From Pseudomonadota bacterium (lineage in GTDB: Bacteria; Pseudomonadota; Gammaproteobacteria; Pseudomonadales; Moraxellaceae), in NCBI GenBank assembly GCA_021851865.1, contig JAJZBU010000024.1:1-44400 (forward strand): DNA of 44,400 nt, written 5' to 3'. The position numbers and the translations under genes are program-made. Below are positions 35,601-42,515 of this stretch, piece by piece (position 1 is the stretch's first letter; every line of letters begins with the position of its first letter). The notes below the pieces were generated by a model, which made no database searches, was not told the DNA's origin, and was given only the letters and a program-made list of their open reading frames with translations.

Positions 35601-37164
35601 GAGCGAGGCGGCGCGGCAGCGGCTCGATCTGCCGGCGACGGTGATGACGCCCGACGCTCTGATTCAGGCCTTGCTCTGTGCTCCGGTCGACGTGATCTGG
35701 AATGGCGGTATCGGCACCTATGTCAAAGCCGCCGCCGAGCGCCATGCTGATGCCGCCGATCCCAGCAATGACGCACTGCGCGTCGATGCCTGCCGCTTGC
35801 GTGCCAGCATCGTTTGTGAGGGGGGTAACCTGGGTATGACGCAGCGGGCACGGGTCGAGTACGCCTTGACGGGCGGCTTGTGCTATGCTGATTTCATCGA
35901 CAACTCGGCGGGCGTCGATTGTTCCGACCGTGAGGTCAATATCAAGCTCCTTCTGCAAGCGCCGGTGCGCGAAGGGCGTTTGACTCTGGCGCAGAGGAAC
36001 GCCTTGCTGAGCTCTCTCCAGGATGAGGTCGCCGAGCGGGTTCTGGCGGATAACCGCATGCAGGCCTTCCTGCTCGGCGTCGCGGCGGCGCAGCAAGCCA
36101 GTCGACATCATGAATTCTTCGATTTCATCAGTTATCTCGAACGGTACGCTGATCTCGATTGCCAGCTCGAAGCCTTGCCGGACCTGCGCACCTGGCAAAA
36201 ACGCCTGGTGCAGGAGCAGTGGCTGACTCGGCCGGAGCTGGCCATCCTCCTCGCTTACGCCAAGAATCTGCTGAAATTCAAGCTCACCGATCTGCGCCTG
36301 GCCGATGACGAGATCTGTCGGCATGAGTTGCTACGGGCTTTTCCGGCGTCCTTGTGTCGTGATGCGACGGAGGATCTTTTCAAACACCCCTTGCGCCACG
36401 CGCTGGTGGCGACGGAACTCGCCAATGACTGGGTGCACAAGCTCGGTATCACCAGCTTGCAACGATTGAGTCAGCGCCGGCATGTCCGGCTTGCACTACA
36501 GGCTCGCGCCTTCATCGAAATACGCCGTTGTTTTGCCCTGGAGGAGATCTGGCATGACCTGCTCGATCCGGCCTGTCGTGCGCCCGAGGACTGGGCCGAT
36601 CAGGCACAGCGTTGCGCGCGCCAGGCGGTGCTCTGGCTGATGGGCGAGGAGAGCAGCATCCCCTTGTCGATCGACGTCGACGCTCTTCTCGACATCCTCC
36701 TGCAACGCCCTGCGATCGCCGAACGTCTCGCTGCTTGGCAGGCGGCAGGGGCCGCCCGGCCGCGCTGTCAGTTGGCCCTTGAGCAGGCGGTGCATCTGCT
36801 CGAGCTCGATTATCTGGCGCGCACTGCCGGGGTGGCGGCGGATCGCGTGCAAGCGCTGCTGGATCAGCTGGAGGAGATGCTCGGCCTGCAGCAGTTGCAG
36901 CAGAAGCTGCAGGAACAGACGGTGCTCAATACCTGGCAGGCGCAGGCGCGAGAGGCGACCATCGAGTCCTGGCGTGACTTGCGGCGCAGCTTGCTCCTGC
37001 AGGCTTTGCGCTGTGGCCAGATCCTGCTCCCCGAAGAGCGTCTGCGCGAGTGGCAAGGCCTGTGCGCACGTCTGACACCGGAAGATTACCAGCAGCCGGG
37101 GCTGTACACGGTGTTGACGCGACTGATCCAGGGGCTGCTGGAGGAAGCAGGTGGCGCTGACTGA
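32665..37164 (+). CDS. gdhB: NAD-specific glutamate dehydrogenase, large (about 180 kDa) type
   Basis: The protein has 1499 residues, somewhat shorter than the usual ~1600. The N-terminal half (1-690) is the regulatory part typical of this class. The catalytic core includes LARGGIRWSERCDDYRTEVL (about 728-747), VPVGAKGGFVLRR (about 765), DKGTANFSDRAN (about 832) and HHFWLGDAFASGG. The NAD domain has GIGDMSGDVFGNGM (about 900) and CEGGNLGMTQRAR (about 1050). It deaminates glutamate to 2-oxoglutarate and ammonia, feeding amino-acid carbon into the TCA cycle. CAGGTGAA lies before the ATG, 36 bases after the MMPL gene. Its stop is 10 bases from the convergent recQ stop. Confidence 0.94.
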   Translation: MVEAASCSRRDSLFIALSRFSEPIEDGLRDFAGRFYDSLLDQELEQVTAADLAADVHALYTFVQASAHQGRGIFVRVRAAHQRTCIDLYGEETPFLLNTLKMHLRARGYPPLLIVDQALSEGLQERYRVALHLQVMAMEDAACRELERGLNALLAQLQRCVADFAAMREVLLRESMEALRRVEAGFEREKNLEFYALISWLLQENMLFLGLERRGEGARRLGYLAVCDDALREALWSQEGQFLHPCLGFAQVAHRSPINHDDFCDVIILRCPDERGQILAEWRLLGLYTSRMHQVDPATIPVMRDTMAQVRELCGFHPLSADARNLDRFLRFLPRERLFLADIKALVPYLRALVARSQRRQVRFLWWQTPSKQMQYVSLFLPKDLYQATASEDYRQHLQVELAAESVRCKVLISEYLWVRLDYVVVAGRAIDAAMRERLAADWTTGQGVRLARAVDEPPSLFNAAYRSTHTAADMAADLQLWRELWREATGTQVRCQVIDPEQAQVRVSVLHQPQAMWLSEMLPALESMGLRVISETSFSLVDAKSCAYLHELWVQWPTPVDATDLTLIAAALSACWQGRTYVDTFNRLLLAAQLPLQAVQVLRAYAAYMQQIRLPYSQQGVSDVLLRYPELTRQLWQAFVRRLTSREPCFDVTWAQTLAQVGNLHEDAIFRAYAELIAATVRSNALQTPPPVVLAFKLAPQGGLWPLPRPWKEIFVYGPDFEGIHLRFGPLARGGIRWSERCDDYRTEVLGLVKAQQVKNSLIVPVGAKGGFVLRRRDLDPRARQQAGASAYDRFIDALLELTDSLVADQVQHPEGLLCHDADDPYLVVAADKGTANFSDRANARSEAHHFWLGDAFASGGEHGYDHKKMGITARGAMLSLQRHLLLLQRQDRAYTCLGIGDMSGDVFGNGMLLDRKMQLLAAFNHAHIFIDPAPDEAAWTERQRLFALPGSSWNDYDRRRLSPGGAIYARSDKSIDVSEAARQRLDLPATVMTPDALIQALLCAPVDVIWNGGIGTYVKAAAERHADAADPSNDALRVDACRLRASIVCEGGNLGMTQRARVEYALTGGLCYADFIDNSAGVDCSDREVNIKLLLQAPVREGRLTLAQRNALLSSLQDEVAERVLADNRMQAFLLGVAAAQQASRHHEFFDFISYLERYADLDCQLEALPDLRTWQKRLVQEQWLTRPELAILLAYAKNLLKFKLTDLRLADDEICRHELLRAFPASLCRDATEDLFKHPLRHALVATELANDWVHKLGITSLQRLSQRRHVRLALQARAFIEIRRCFALEEIWHDLLDPACRAPEDWADQAQRCARQAVLWLMGEESSIPLSIDVDALLDILLQRPAIAERLAAWQAAGAARPRCQLALEQAVHLLELDYLARTAGVAADRVQALLDQLEEMLGLQQLQQKLQEQTVLNTWQAQAREATIESWRDLRRSLLLQALRCGQILLPEERLREWQGLCARLTPEDYQQPGLYTVLTRLIQGLLEEAGGAD

Positions 37165-37174
37165 GGGCGTCGAT

Positions 37175-38965
37175 CTAAAGCTGCTGCATGAGACGTAGCA
37201 GGGAGCGACCGAAGCGCTCGATCTTGCCCTGACCGATGCCGTGGATGTCGAGCAGGTCGTCGACGCTGCGTGGCTGTCGTCGTGCCAGCTCGCGCAAAGA
37301 TTTGTCATGCAGCAGGGTGTAGGGCGGGACGCCCAGGCGTTCCGCCTCCAGGCGTCGCCAGGCGCGCAGGAGATCGAAGCGTTTCTGCTGCCCGGCGTCG
37401 AGCTGGTTTTCTTGACTCGTGCTGTGCTGGCGGCGGAGCGCTGTGCGACGGAAATGGATGCGTGTCTCGCCGCGCAGCAACGGTCGGGCGCTCTCGCTCA
37501 GGGCGAGGCTGCCGTGGCGCTCAGGCTGGGCGTAGAGGTGGCCGGTGGCGAGCAGCTGGCGCAGAACATTGCGCCAGGCGCGTTCATCCAGATCCTGGCC
37601 GATGCCGAAGGTCGACAGTGTATGGTGACCGTGTCGCTGGATCGCTTCGGTCATCTCGCCGCGCAAAATAGCGATGATGTGCAGGCTACCGAATCTCTGC
37701 CCGGAACGATAGACGGCTGACAGGGCTTTGCGCGCGGCTTCGCTGCCATCCCAGACTTCTGGCGGGTTGAGGCAGGTGTCGCAGCGTCCGCAGGCTTGCG
37801 CCGACTCGCCAAAATAGGCGAGCAGGGCGACGCGCCGACAGCCAGCACTCTCGCAATAGGCGAGCAGGGCGTCGAGCTTGCTCTTCTCGATGCGCTTGCG
37901 TGGCGCTTCGCTCGCCGATTCTTCGATGCGCCGTCGCTGCAGGACGACGTCCTGCAGGCCATAGAGCATGAGCACTTCCGCATCATCGCCGTCGCGTCCG
38001 GCGCGTCCGGTCTCTTGATAATAGGCCTCGATAGAGGCCGGCATATCGAGATGGACGACGAAGCGCACATCGGGTTTGTCGATGCCCATGCCGAAGGCGA
38101 CCGTCGCGACCATGATCTGCTGCTCCTCGCGCAGGAAGCGTCGCTGATGCGCGGCTCGTGTCGCGCTATCGAGGCCGGCATGATAGGGCTGCGCCGCATA
38201 GCCTTGCTGGCAGAGCCAGGCGGCGAGCTCATCGACCTTGCGCCGGGATTGGCAGTAGATGATGCCCGATTCCGTTCGATGTCGGCGGAGAAATTCCAGA
38301 ATCTGGACGCGCGCCTGCGTCTTTTCCTGCACGACATAACGCAGGTTGGGGCGATCGAAGCTGCTGATAAAGACGCCGTCTTCGGGCAACTGCAGTCTTT
38401 GCAGAATCTCGTCACGGGTGCTCAGGTCGGCGGTCGCCGTCAGGGCCAGGCGGGGAATGTCGGGGTAGCGCTGATGCAGCGTCGTCAGCTGCAGGTAGTC
38501 GGGTCGGAAGTCGTGTCCCCACTGTGAGACACAGTGGGCTTCATCGATGGCGAACAGAGCCAGATCCGAGTTGGCGTGGAGCTGATCGAGCAGGTCGAGA
38601 AAGCGTGCCTGCAACAGGCGTTCCGGAGCGACATAGAGCAATTTGATGGCGCCGGCGAGGATCTGTCTTTCGATCTCCTCGGTCTGTTTCCAGTCCTGAG
38701 CGGAGTTCAAGTAGGCGGCTTCGATGCCGAGCTGGTGCAGGGCGTCGACCTGGTTCTGCATCAGGGCGATGAGAGGGGAAACGACGACGGTCAGTCCCGG
38801 CAGCTGGAGGGCGGGCAATTGATAACAGAGGGACTTGCCCGCTCCGGTCGGCATCAGGACGAGAGCATCCCGTCCGGCCAGGACGTGCTCGATGATGGTC
38901 TCTTGTTGGCCACGAAACGAGGCATAACCGAAGACGCGCTGTAGGGTTTGCAAAGGGGTTGCCAT
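37175..38965 (-). CDS. recQ: ATP-dependent DNA helicase RecQ
   Basis: The 596-residue protein has MPTGAGKSLCYQLPAL (Walker A 41-45), DEAHCVSQWGHDFR near 143, and QETGRAGRDGDDAE for motif VI. The zinc-binding domain has CESAGCRRVALLAYFGE then CGRCDTCLNPP, and the C-terminal HRDC domain spans about 515-596. It unwinds DNA 3'-5' in recombination repair. Length and domain order match E. coli RecQ (609). The start MATPLQTLQRVFGY fits the family. There is no ribosome site, but a TATGAT box ends only six bases before the ATG, suggesting a leaderless or near-leaderless mRNA. Confidence 0.97.
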   Translation of the reverse strand: MATPLQTLQRVFGYASFRGQQETIIEHVLAGRDALVLMPTGAGKSLCYQLPALQLPGLTVVVSPLIALMQNQVDALHQLGIEAAYLNSAQDWKQTEEIERQILAGAIKLLYVAPERLLQARFLDLLDQLHANSDLALFAIDEAHCVSQWGHDFRPDYLQLTTLHQRYPDIPRLALTATADLSTRDEILQRLQLPEDGVFISSFDRPNLRYVVQEKTQARVQILEFLRRHRTESGIIYCQSRRKVDELAAWLCQQGYAAQPYHAGLDSATRAAHQRRFLREEQQIMVATVAFGMGIDKPDVRFVVHLDMPASIEAYYQETGRAGRDGDDAEVLMLYGLQDVVLQRRRIEESASEAPRKRIEKSKLDALLAYCESAGCRRVALLAYFGESAQACGRCDTCLNPPEVWDGSEAARKALSAVYRSGQRFGSLHIIAILRGEMTEAIQRHGHHTLSTFGIGQDLDERAWRNVLRQLLATGHLYAQPERHGSLALSESARPLLRGETRIHFRRTALRRQHSTSQENQLDAGQQKRFDLLRAWRRLEAERLGVPPYTLLHDKSLRELARRQPRSVDDLLDIHGIGQGKIERFGRSLLRLMQQL

Positions 38966-38971
38966 GTTCGC

Positions 38972-38977
38972 ATCATA
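38972..38977 (-). promoter_or_regulatory. Candidate recQ -10 box next to the start codon
   Basis: Read on the minus strand, TATGAT lies six bases before the recQ ATG at 38965. No good -35 is present. If used, transcription would begin at or very near the start codon. Confidence 0.35.
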
Positions 38978-39007
38978 CCATGTTGCGGGATATTCTCGTC
39001 GCTGAGC

Positions 39008-39036
39008 TTGCTTCTAGACGAACGGTCTACTACAAT
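39008..39036 (+). promoter_or_regulatory. nemR promoter with operator in the spacer
   Basis: TTGCTT (39008-39013), a 17-base spacer, and TACAAT (39031-39036) make a good sigma-70 promoter. The predicted start is about 39042-39043, that is, the A of the nemR ATG, so the mRNA would be leaderless. Confidence 0.6.
39015..39029. promoter_or_regulatory. NemR-type operator TAGAC-N5-GTCTA
   Basis: Perfect 5-bp inverted arms TAGAC/GTCTA flank GAACG, entirely inside the spacer of the nemR promoter. From memory the E. coli NemR box is TAGACC-N4-GGTCTA, very similar but with one base more between the arms. Binding here would exclude RNA polymerase, giving autorepression of nemRA. Confidence 0.6.
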
Positions 39037-39042
39037 GGCGCC

Positions 39043-39654
39043 ATGAAAGCAGACCCATCTTATCAAGATACTCGTGAACATCTCTTGGCCGTGGCTGAAG
39101 AGCTGATCTGTGGTCGTGGCTTCGCCGCCTGTGGCTTGGCCGAGATCTTGCAGAGAGCGCAGGTGCCGAAGGGTTCTTTTTATCATTATTTCGCCTCCAA
39201 GGAGGCTTTCGGTGTGGCGCTCTTGCAGCGCTATTTCGATCGCTATGTCGATGAGTTGCAAGAGCGTCTGCTCGGCGACGACGCGACGGCCGGACGACAG
39301 CGACTGATCGCCTATTTTGCCGCCTGGGTCGAGCGCATGCGTGAACGCGCCTGTATGCAGGGCTGTTTTGCGGTCAAGCTGTCGGCTGAGGTCGCTGATC
39401 TGTCAGAACCCATGCGCACCACCTTGGTGCAGGGTATGGCGCGTATCGAAGCGGTCCTGGCACAGGCCTTGGCGCAGGTGCAGCCGCCCCTGGTCGGACA
39501 GGCGCCGCACGCCTGTGCCGCTGATCTTTATACTCATTGGTGTGGTGCCGATTTGCAGGCCAAGGTGAGGCGTTCACCTGAGCCGCTGGAGGAAGCCTTG
39601 CGCTGGACGGAGCGTCGGCTGCTTGTAGAACTTATGCCCGTCATGGAGATTTGA
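39043..39654 (+). CDS. nemR: NemR-like TetR-family electrophile/bleach-sensing repressor
   Basis: The protein has 203 residues from the ATG at 39043 (MKADPSYQDTREHLLAVAEE), aligning with E. coli NemR (DTREHLL after seven residues). The helix-turn-helix is at about 28-50, with VPKGSFYHYFASKEAFGVALL as its end and the connecting helix. The redox switch looks conserved: C108 in QGCFAVKLSAEVADLSEPM and K174 in GADLQAKVRRSPEPLEEAL match E. coli C106 and K175, which form a reversible bond on hypochlorous acid exposure. An inverted repeat in its promoter suggests autoregulation. Its stop abuts the nemA ATG. No ribosome site is visible. Confidence 0.9.
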   Translation: MKADPSYQDTREHLLAVAEELICGRGFAACGLAEILQRAQVPKGSFYHYFASKEAFGVALLQRYFDRYVDELQERLLGDDATAGRQRLIAYFAAWVERMRERACMQGCFAVKLSAEVADLSEPMRTTLVQGMARIEAVLAQALAQVQPPLVGQAPHACAADLYTHWCGADLQAKVRRSPEPLEEALRWTERRLLVELMPVMEI

Positions 39655-40749
39655 ATGAGTTATCGTCTGAGTCAAGCCATCAAGATTGGCGATATTGAGT
39701 TGGCCAACCGTATTTTTATGGCGCCCCTGACACGCATGCGTGCCTATCAGCCGGGTGATGTCCCGGGCGATCTGCAGGCGCGCTACTACGCACAAAGAGC
39801 CGGCGCTGGTCTGATCATCAGCGAAGCGGCGCAGATTTCGCCGCAGGGCAAGGGCTATATGGCCACACCCGGCATCTACAGCGCTGAGCAGGTTCAGGGC
39901 TGGCGTCAGGTGACCGCTGCCGTGCATGCCGCCGGCGGCCATATGGCCTGTCAGCTCTGGCACGTCGGGCGTGTTTCCCATCACTCCTTGCAGCCGCAGC
40001 AGCAGTTGCCGGTCTCGGCTTCCGCTTTGCCCTATACCAACAAGACGACGGTGATGGGCGAGCACGGTGAGCCGGTGCGTGTCGCTTGTGATACGCCGCG
40101 CGCTTTGCGCACCGATGAGATTCCGGCCCTGCTCGAGACCTATCATCAGGCGACGCTGAATGCCCGTGAAGCCGGCTTTGATATGGTCGAGGTGCACGCG
40201 GCACACGGTTATCTTCTGCACCAGTTCCAATCGGCGACCAGCAATCAGCGCGACGATGCCTATGGCGGCAGCCTGGAGAATCGTGCGCGCCTGACCTTGG
40301 CGGCGGTCGATCGCTCAATCGCGGCCTGGCATCCAAGCCGCGTCGGTGTGCGCCTGTCCCCCCTCGGCACCTTCAATGGTCTCGATGATCGTGATGGTCT
40401 GGAGATGGGCTATTACCTCGCCCAGGCCCTGGCTGAGCGCGGCATCGCCTATCTGCATCTGTCGGAGCCGGACTGGGCGGGTGGACCGCAGCTGTCAGAG
40501 GAGTTCCGTGTCGGCCTGCGTGCGCGTTTTCCGGGCGTCATCGTCGCCGCCGGCAATTATACGGTCGCCAAGGCCGAGCCTTTGCTCGCCGCCGGGCTCA
40601 TCGACGCTGTCGCCTTCGGTCGCCCGTATATCGCCAATCCTGATCTGGCGCATCGCCTGCTCAGCGATGCCGCGCTCAATCCGCCGCGTCCGGAACTGTT
40701 CTACGGCGGTGGTGAGGAAGGCTATACCGACTATCCGGCACTCGCCTGA
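39655..40749 (+). CDS. nemA: N-ethylmaleimide reductase, old yellow enzyme family
   Basis: The 364-residue FMN flavoprotein has a TIM barrel opening with ANRIFMAPLTRMRAYQPGDVP. T26 sits near the flavin, QLWHVGRVSH at 100-109 follows, and the active-site pair is H181/H184 with Y186 in VEVHAAHGYLLHQF. DDAYGGSLENRARL is the classic signature. It reduces activated C=C bonds and nitro compounds with NADPH, detoxifying reactive electrophiles. It starts on the base after the nemR stop, so the pair is co-translated as in E. coli nemRA. Its 3' end overlaps the convergent unknown gene by 19 bases. Confidence 0.94.
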   Translation: MSYRLSQAIKIGDIELANRIFMAPLTRMRAYQPGDVPGDLQARYYAQRAGAGLIISEAAQISPQGKGYMATPGIYSAEQVQGWRQVTAAVHAAGGHMACQLWHVGRVSHHSLQPQQQLPVSASALPYTNKTTVMGEHGEPVRVACDTPRALRTDEIPALLETYHQATLNAREAGFDMVEVHAAHGYLLHQFQSATSNQRDDAYGGSLENRARLTLAAVDRSIAAWHPSRVGVRLSPLGTFNGLDDRDGLEMGYYLAQALAERGIAYLHLSEPDWAGGPQLSEEFRVGLRARFPGVIVAAGNYTVAKAEPLLAAGLIDAVAFGRPYIANPDLAHRLLSDAALNPPRPELFYGGGEEGYTDYPALA

Positions 40750-41834
40750 GCCGTCATGACGGCGGCGAAACCGCCGCCGGGTGTGCGAAAGTTGGTCGTC
40801 TGGCCGCGGTATAGACGTGCGGCCAGACGGATGATTTCGCCAGCGTAGGCATAAGCGCGCAAGTCCATCTTCAGTTCTCCTTGCGCGCAGCTCAGCTGAC
40901 TCGCCGGTTCCAGAGCCTGCGCCAGATAATCGCCGCGGGCATAAATGTCGGCAAGCGTGCCGCGAGTGATCTTGTCCCCCGCATAAGCAGCTTTGCTGCC
41001 ATAGCCGACGGCGGGTTTGAAAAACCATTGCTTGCGTTCCTGCCACCAAGTCTGCAGTGGACGCATCCGCATTTCCTCTATTTCCGGAATGACGTCGCGC
41101 AGGAGTTGGCTGTGTGCTGGCGTCAACTGCAGGTGCTGGCGCGGGTCACGTAGATCGATGAGATTGCGTTTGTCGGCGTAGAGGGCATGGGTTTGCGGGC
41201 AGGGCAGTAAGGTACGCCGCGCCAGTTCGGGATGCGCGGTGAGATGAAAGTCGGTGAGACGGTTGTAGATCAAGGTCTGACCATCGTCAGCGGGCAGGGG
41301 GGATAGACCGTCGACGATGTCGGCGGCATAGCCATGTCGCTGAAAAAGATCGCGATAGAGCAGAAACTCAGGATAGAGAAACTGCTCTTGCGGACGATCA
41401 TCGAGAATCAGAATGCGACGTAAGGGGCGGTCCTTGCACTGGCGCCAACGCGCCTCGAGCATGCTGAGAATGACGCTTTCGAGACCTTGTGCATCGCGCC
41501 CCCAACCCTGATCGCGGTTGACCAGAAGGCCGCCGGCGTTGGCATTGATCTCGATGAGGCGTGGCTGTGCCGCGGCATTGAGATGGAAGTCATAACAGAT
41601 GAAGCCGCCTGTCGCCGGCAAGCCGGCGTCGGTGTAGCCATGGCGCGCCAGCAGATGTTGGCGGAGCGGGGCTTGTTGCAGGGCTTGCTCCAGGACCATC
41701 ACCGCTTCGATGAGGCGATGCAGAGCCAACTCGGGCAGGATGACGCACCAAGGCGCCATCAGCGTCGCCAGCGTGCTGCCGGCTAGGCTGGGATAGCGTG
41801 CCGTCCAGGGGCGCAATTGCAAGGATGTGGACAT
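40731..41834 (-). CDS. Uncharacterised protein, possibly ATP-grasp-like
   Basis: The protein has 367 residues if it starts at the ATG at 41834 (MSTSLQLRPWTARYPSLAG); an ATG at 41915 would add 27 low-complexity residues. The N-terminal half includes ICYDFHLNAAAQPRLIEINANAGGLL (about 83-108); LIEINANAGG resembles the metal/ATP-binding strand of ATP-grasp ligases. A Rossmann-like middle follows (RRILILDDRPQEQFLYPEF). The C-terminal part has WFFKPAVGYGSKAAYAG, like an ATP-grasp lysine and glycine loop, then LAQALEPA and MDLRAYAYAGEI. Motif order would be permuted relative to standard ATP-grasp enzymes. No family recognised; substrate unknown. Confidence 0.65.
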   Translation of the reverse strand: MSTSLQLRPWTARYPSLAGSTLATLMAPWCVILPELALHRLIEAVMVLEQALQQAPLRQHLLARHGYTDAGLPATGGFICYDFHLNAAAQPRLIEINANAGGLLVNRDQGWGRDAQGLESVILSMLEARWRQCKDRPLRRILILDDRPQEQFLYPEFLLYRDLFQRHGYAADIVDGLSPLPADDGQTLIYNRLTDFHLTAHPELARRTLLPCPQTHALYADKRNLIDLRDPRQHLQLTPAHSQLLRDVIPEIEEMRMRPLQTWWQERKQWFFKPAVGYGSKAAYAGDKITRGTLADIYARGDYLAQALEPASQLSCAQGELKMDLRAYAYAGEIIRLAARLYRGQTTNFRTPGGGFAAVMTAQASAG

Positions 41835-41934
41835 GATGCGAGCCCATGAGCTAGCCTGTGGGGTGGTGGACAATTCTATAGCTCGGCGCCGGCATCGGCC
41901 AGTGTCGTGAGCCACTCCTCATGAGGTGATTGCA

Positions 41935-42513
41935 ATGCTGATCTACGGCATCCTGGCTCTGCTCGTGCTGCTCTTTTGGGTGCAGTACAACCGTTTGGTG
42001 CAGGCGCGCAACGGTGTGCACAACGCTTATGCACAGATCGATGTGCAATTGCAGCGGCGTTATGAGTTGATTCCCAATCTGGTCGCGACCTGTAAGGCGT
42101 ATATGACGCACGAACGGGAAACCCTGGTGCAGGTGACCGAGGCGCGTCAGCAGGGGCAGCAAGCGAACGCCAGTTTGCGTCAGAACCCGACCGACACAGC
42201 GGCGCGGGCGGCTCTGGCGCAAGCTGAACAGACTTTGACCGCGGGCCTGTCGCGCATGGCCATGGTGCTCGAGAATTATCCAGAGCTCAAAGCCGACCGT
42301 TCGGTGCAGAGTCTGTTTGAGGAGCTGGCCTCGACCGAGAACAGGGTCAGCTTCTCGCGCCAGGCTTTCAATGACGCGATCATGAGCTACAACAACCTGC
42401 GTGAAAGCCTGCCGGCGGCCTTGCTCGCTCCCGCGCTTGGGTTTGTCGCCATCGATCCCTTGCCGGCGCCGGAGGCGGCAGCGCGACAGACACTGCGCGT
42501 CGACTTCTCCTGA
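41935..42513 (+). CDS. lemA: LemA family membrane protein
   Basis: The protein has 192 residues from the ATG at 41935, which has GAGGTG seven bases upstream; a GTG at 41926 is the alternative. One N-terminal membrane segment (2-19) is followed by NRLVQARNGVHNAYAQIDVQLQRRYELIPNLV (about 22-53), the LemA hallmark, and a helical bundle. LemA proteins have a periplasmic or extracytoplasmic helical domain of unclear role and commonly precede an M48 protease or TPM-domain gene. Here it is two bases before the M48 gene, so the two likely act together. Confidence 0.93.
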   Translation: MLIYGILALLVLLFWVQYNRLVQARNGVHNAYAQIDVQLQRRYELIPNLVATCKAYMTHERETLVQVTEARQQGQQANASLRQNPTDTAARAALAQAEQTLTAGLSRMAMVLENYPELKADRSVQSLFEELASTENRVSFSRQAFNDAIMSYNNLRESLPAALLAPALGFVAIDPLPAPEAAARQTLRVDFS

Positions 42514-42515
42514 CG

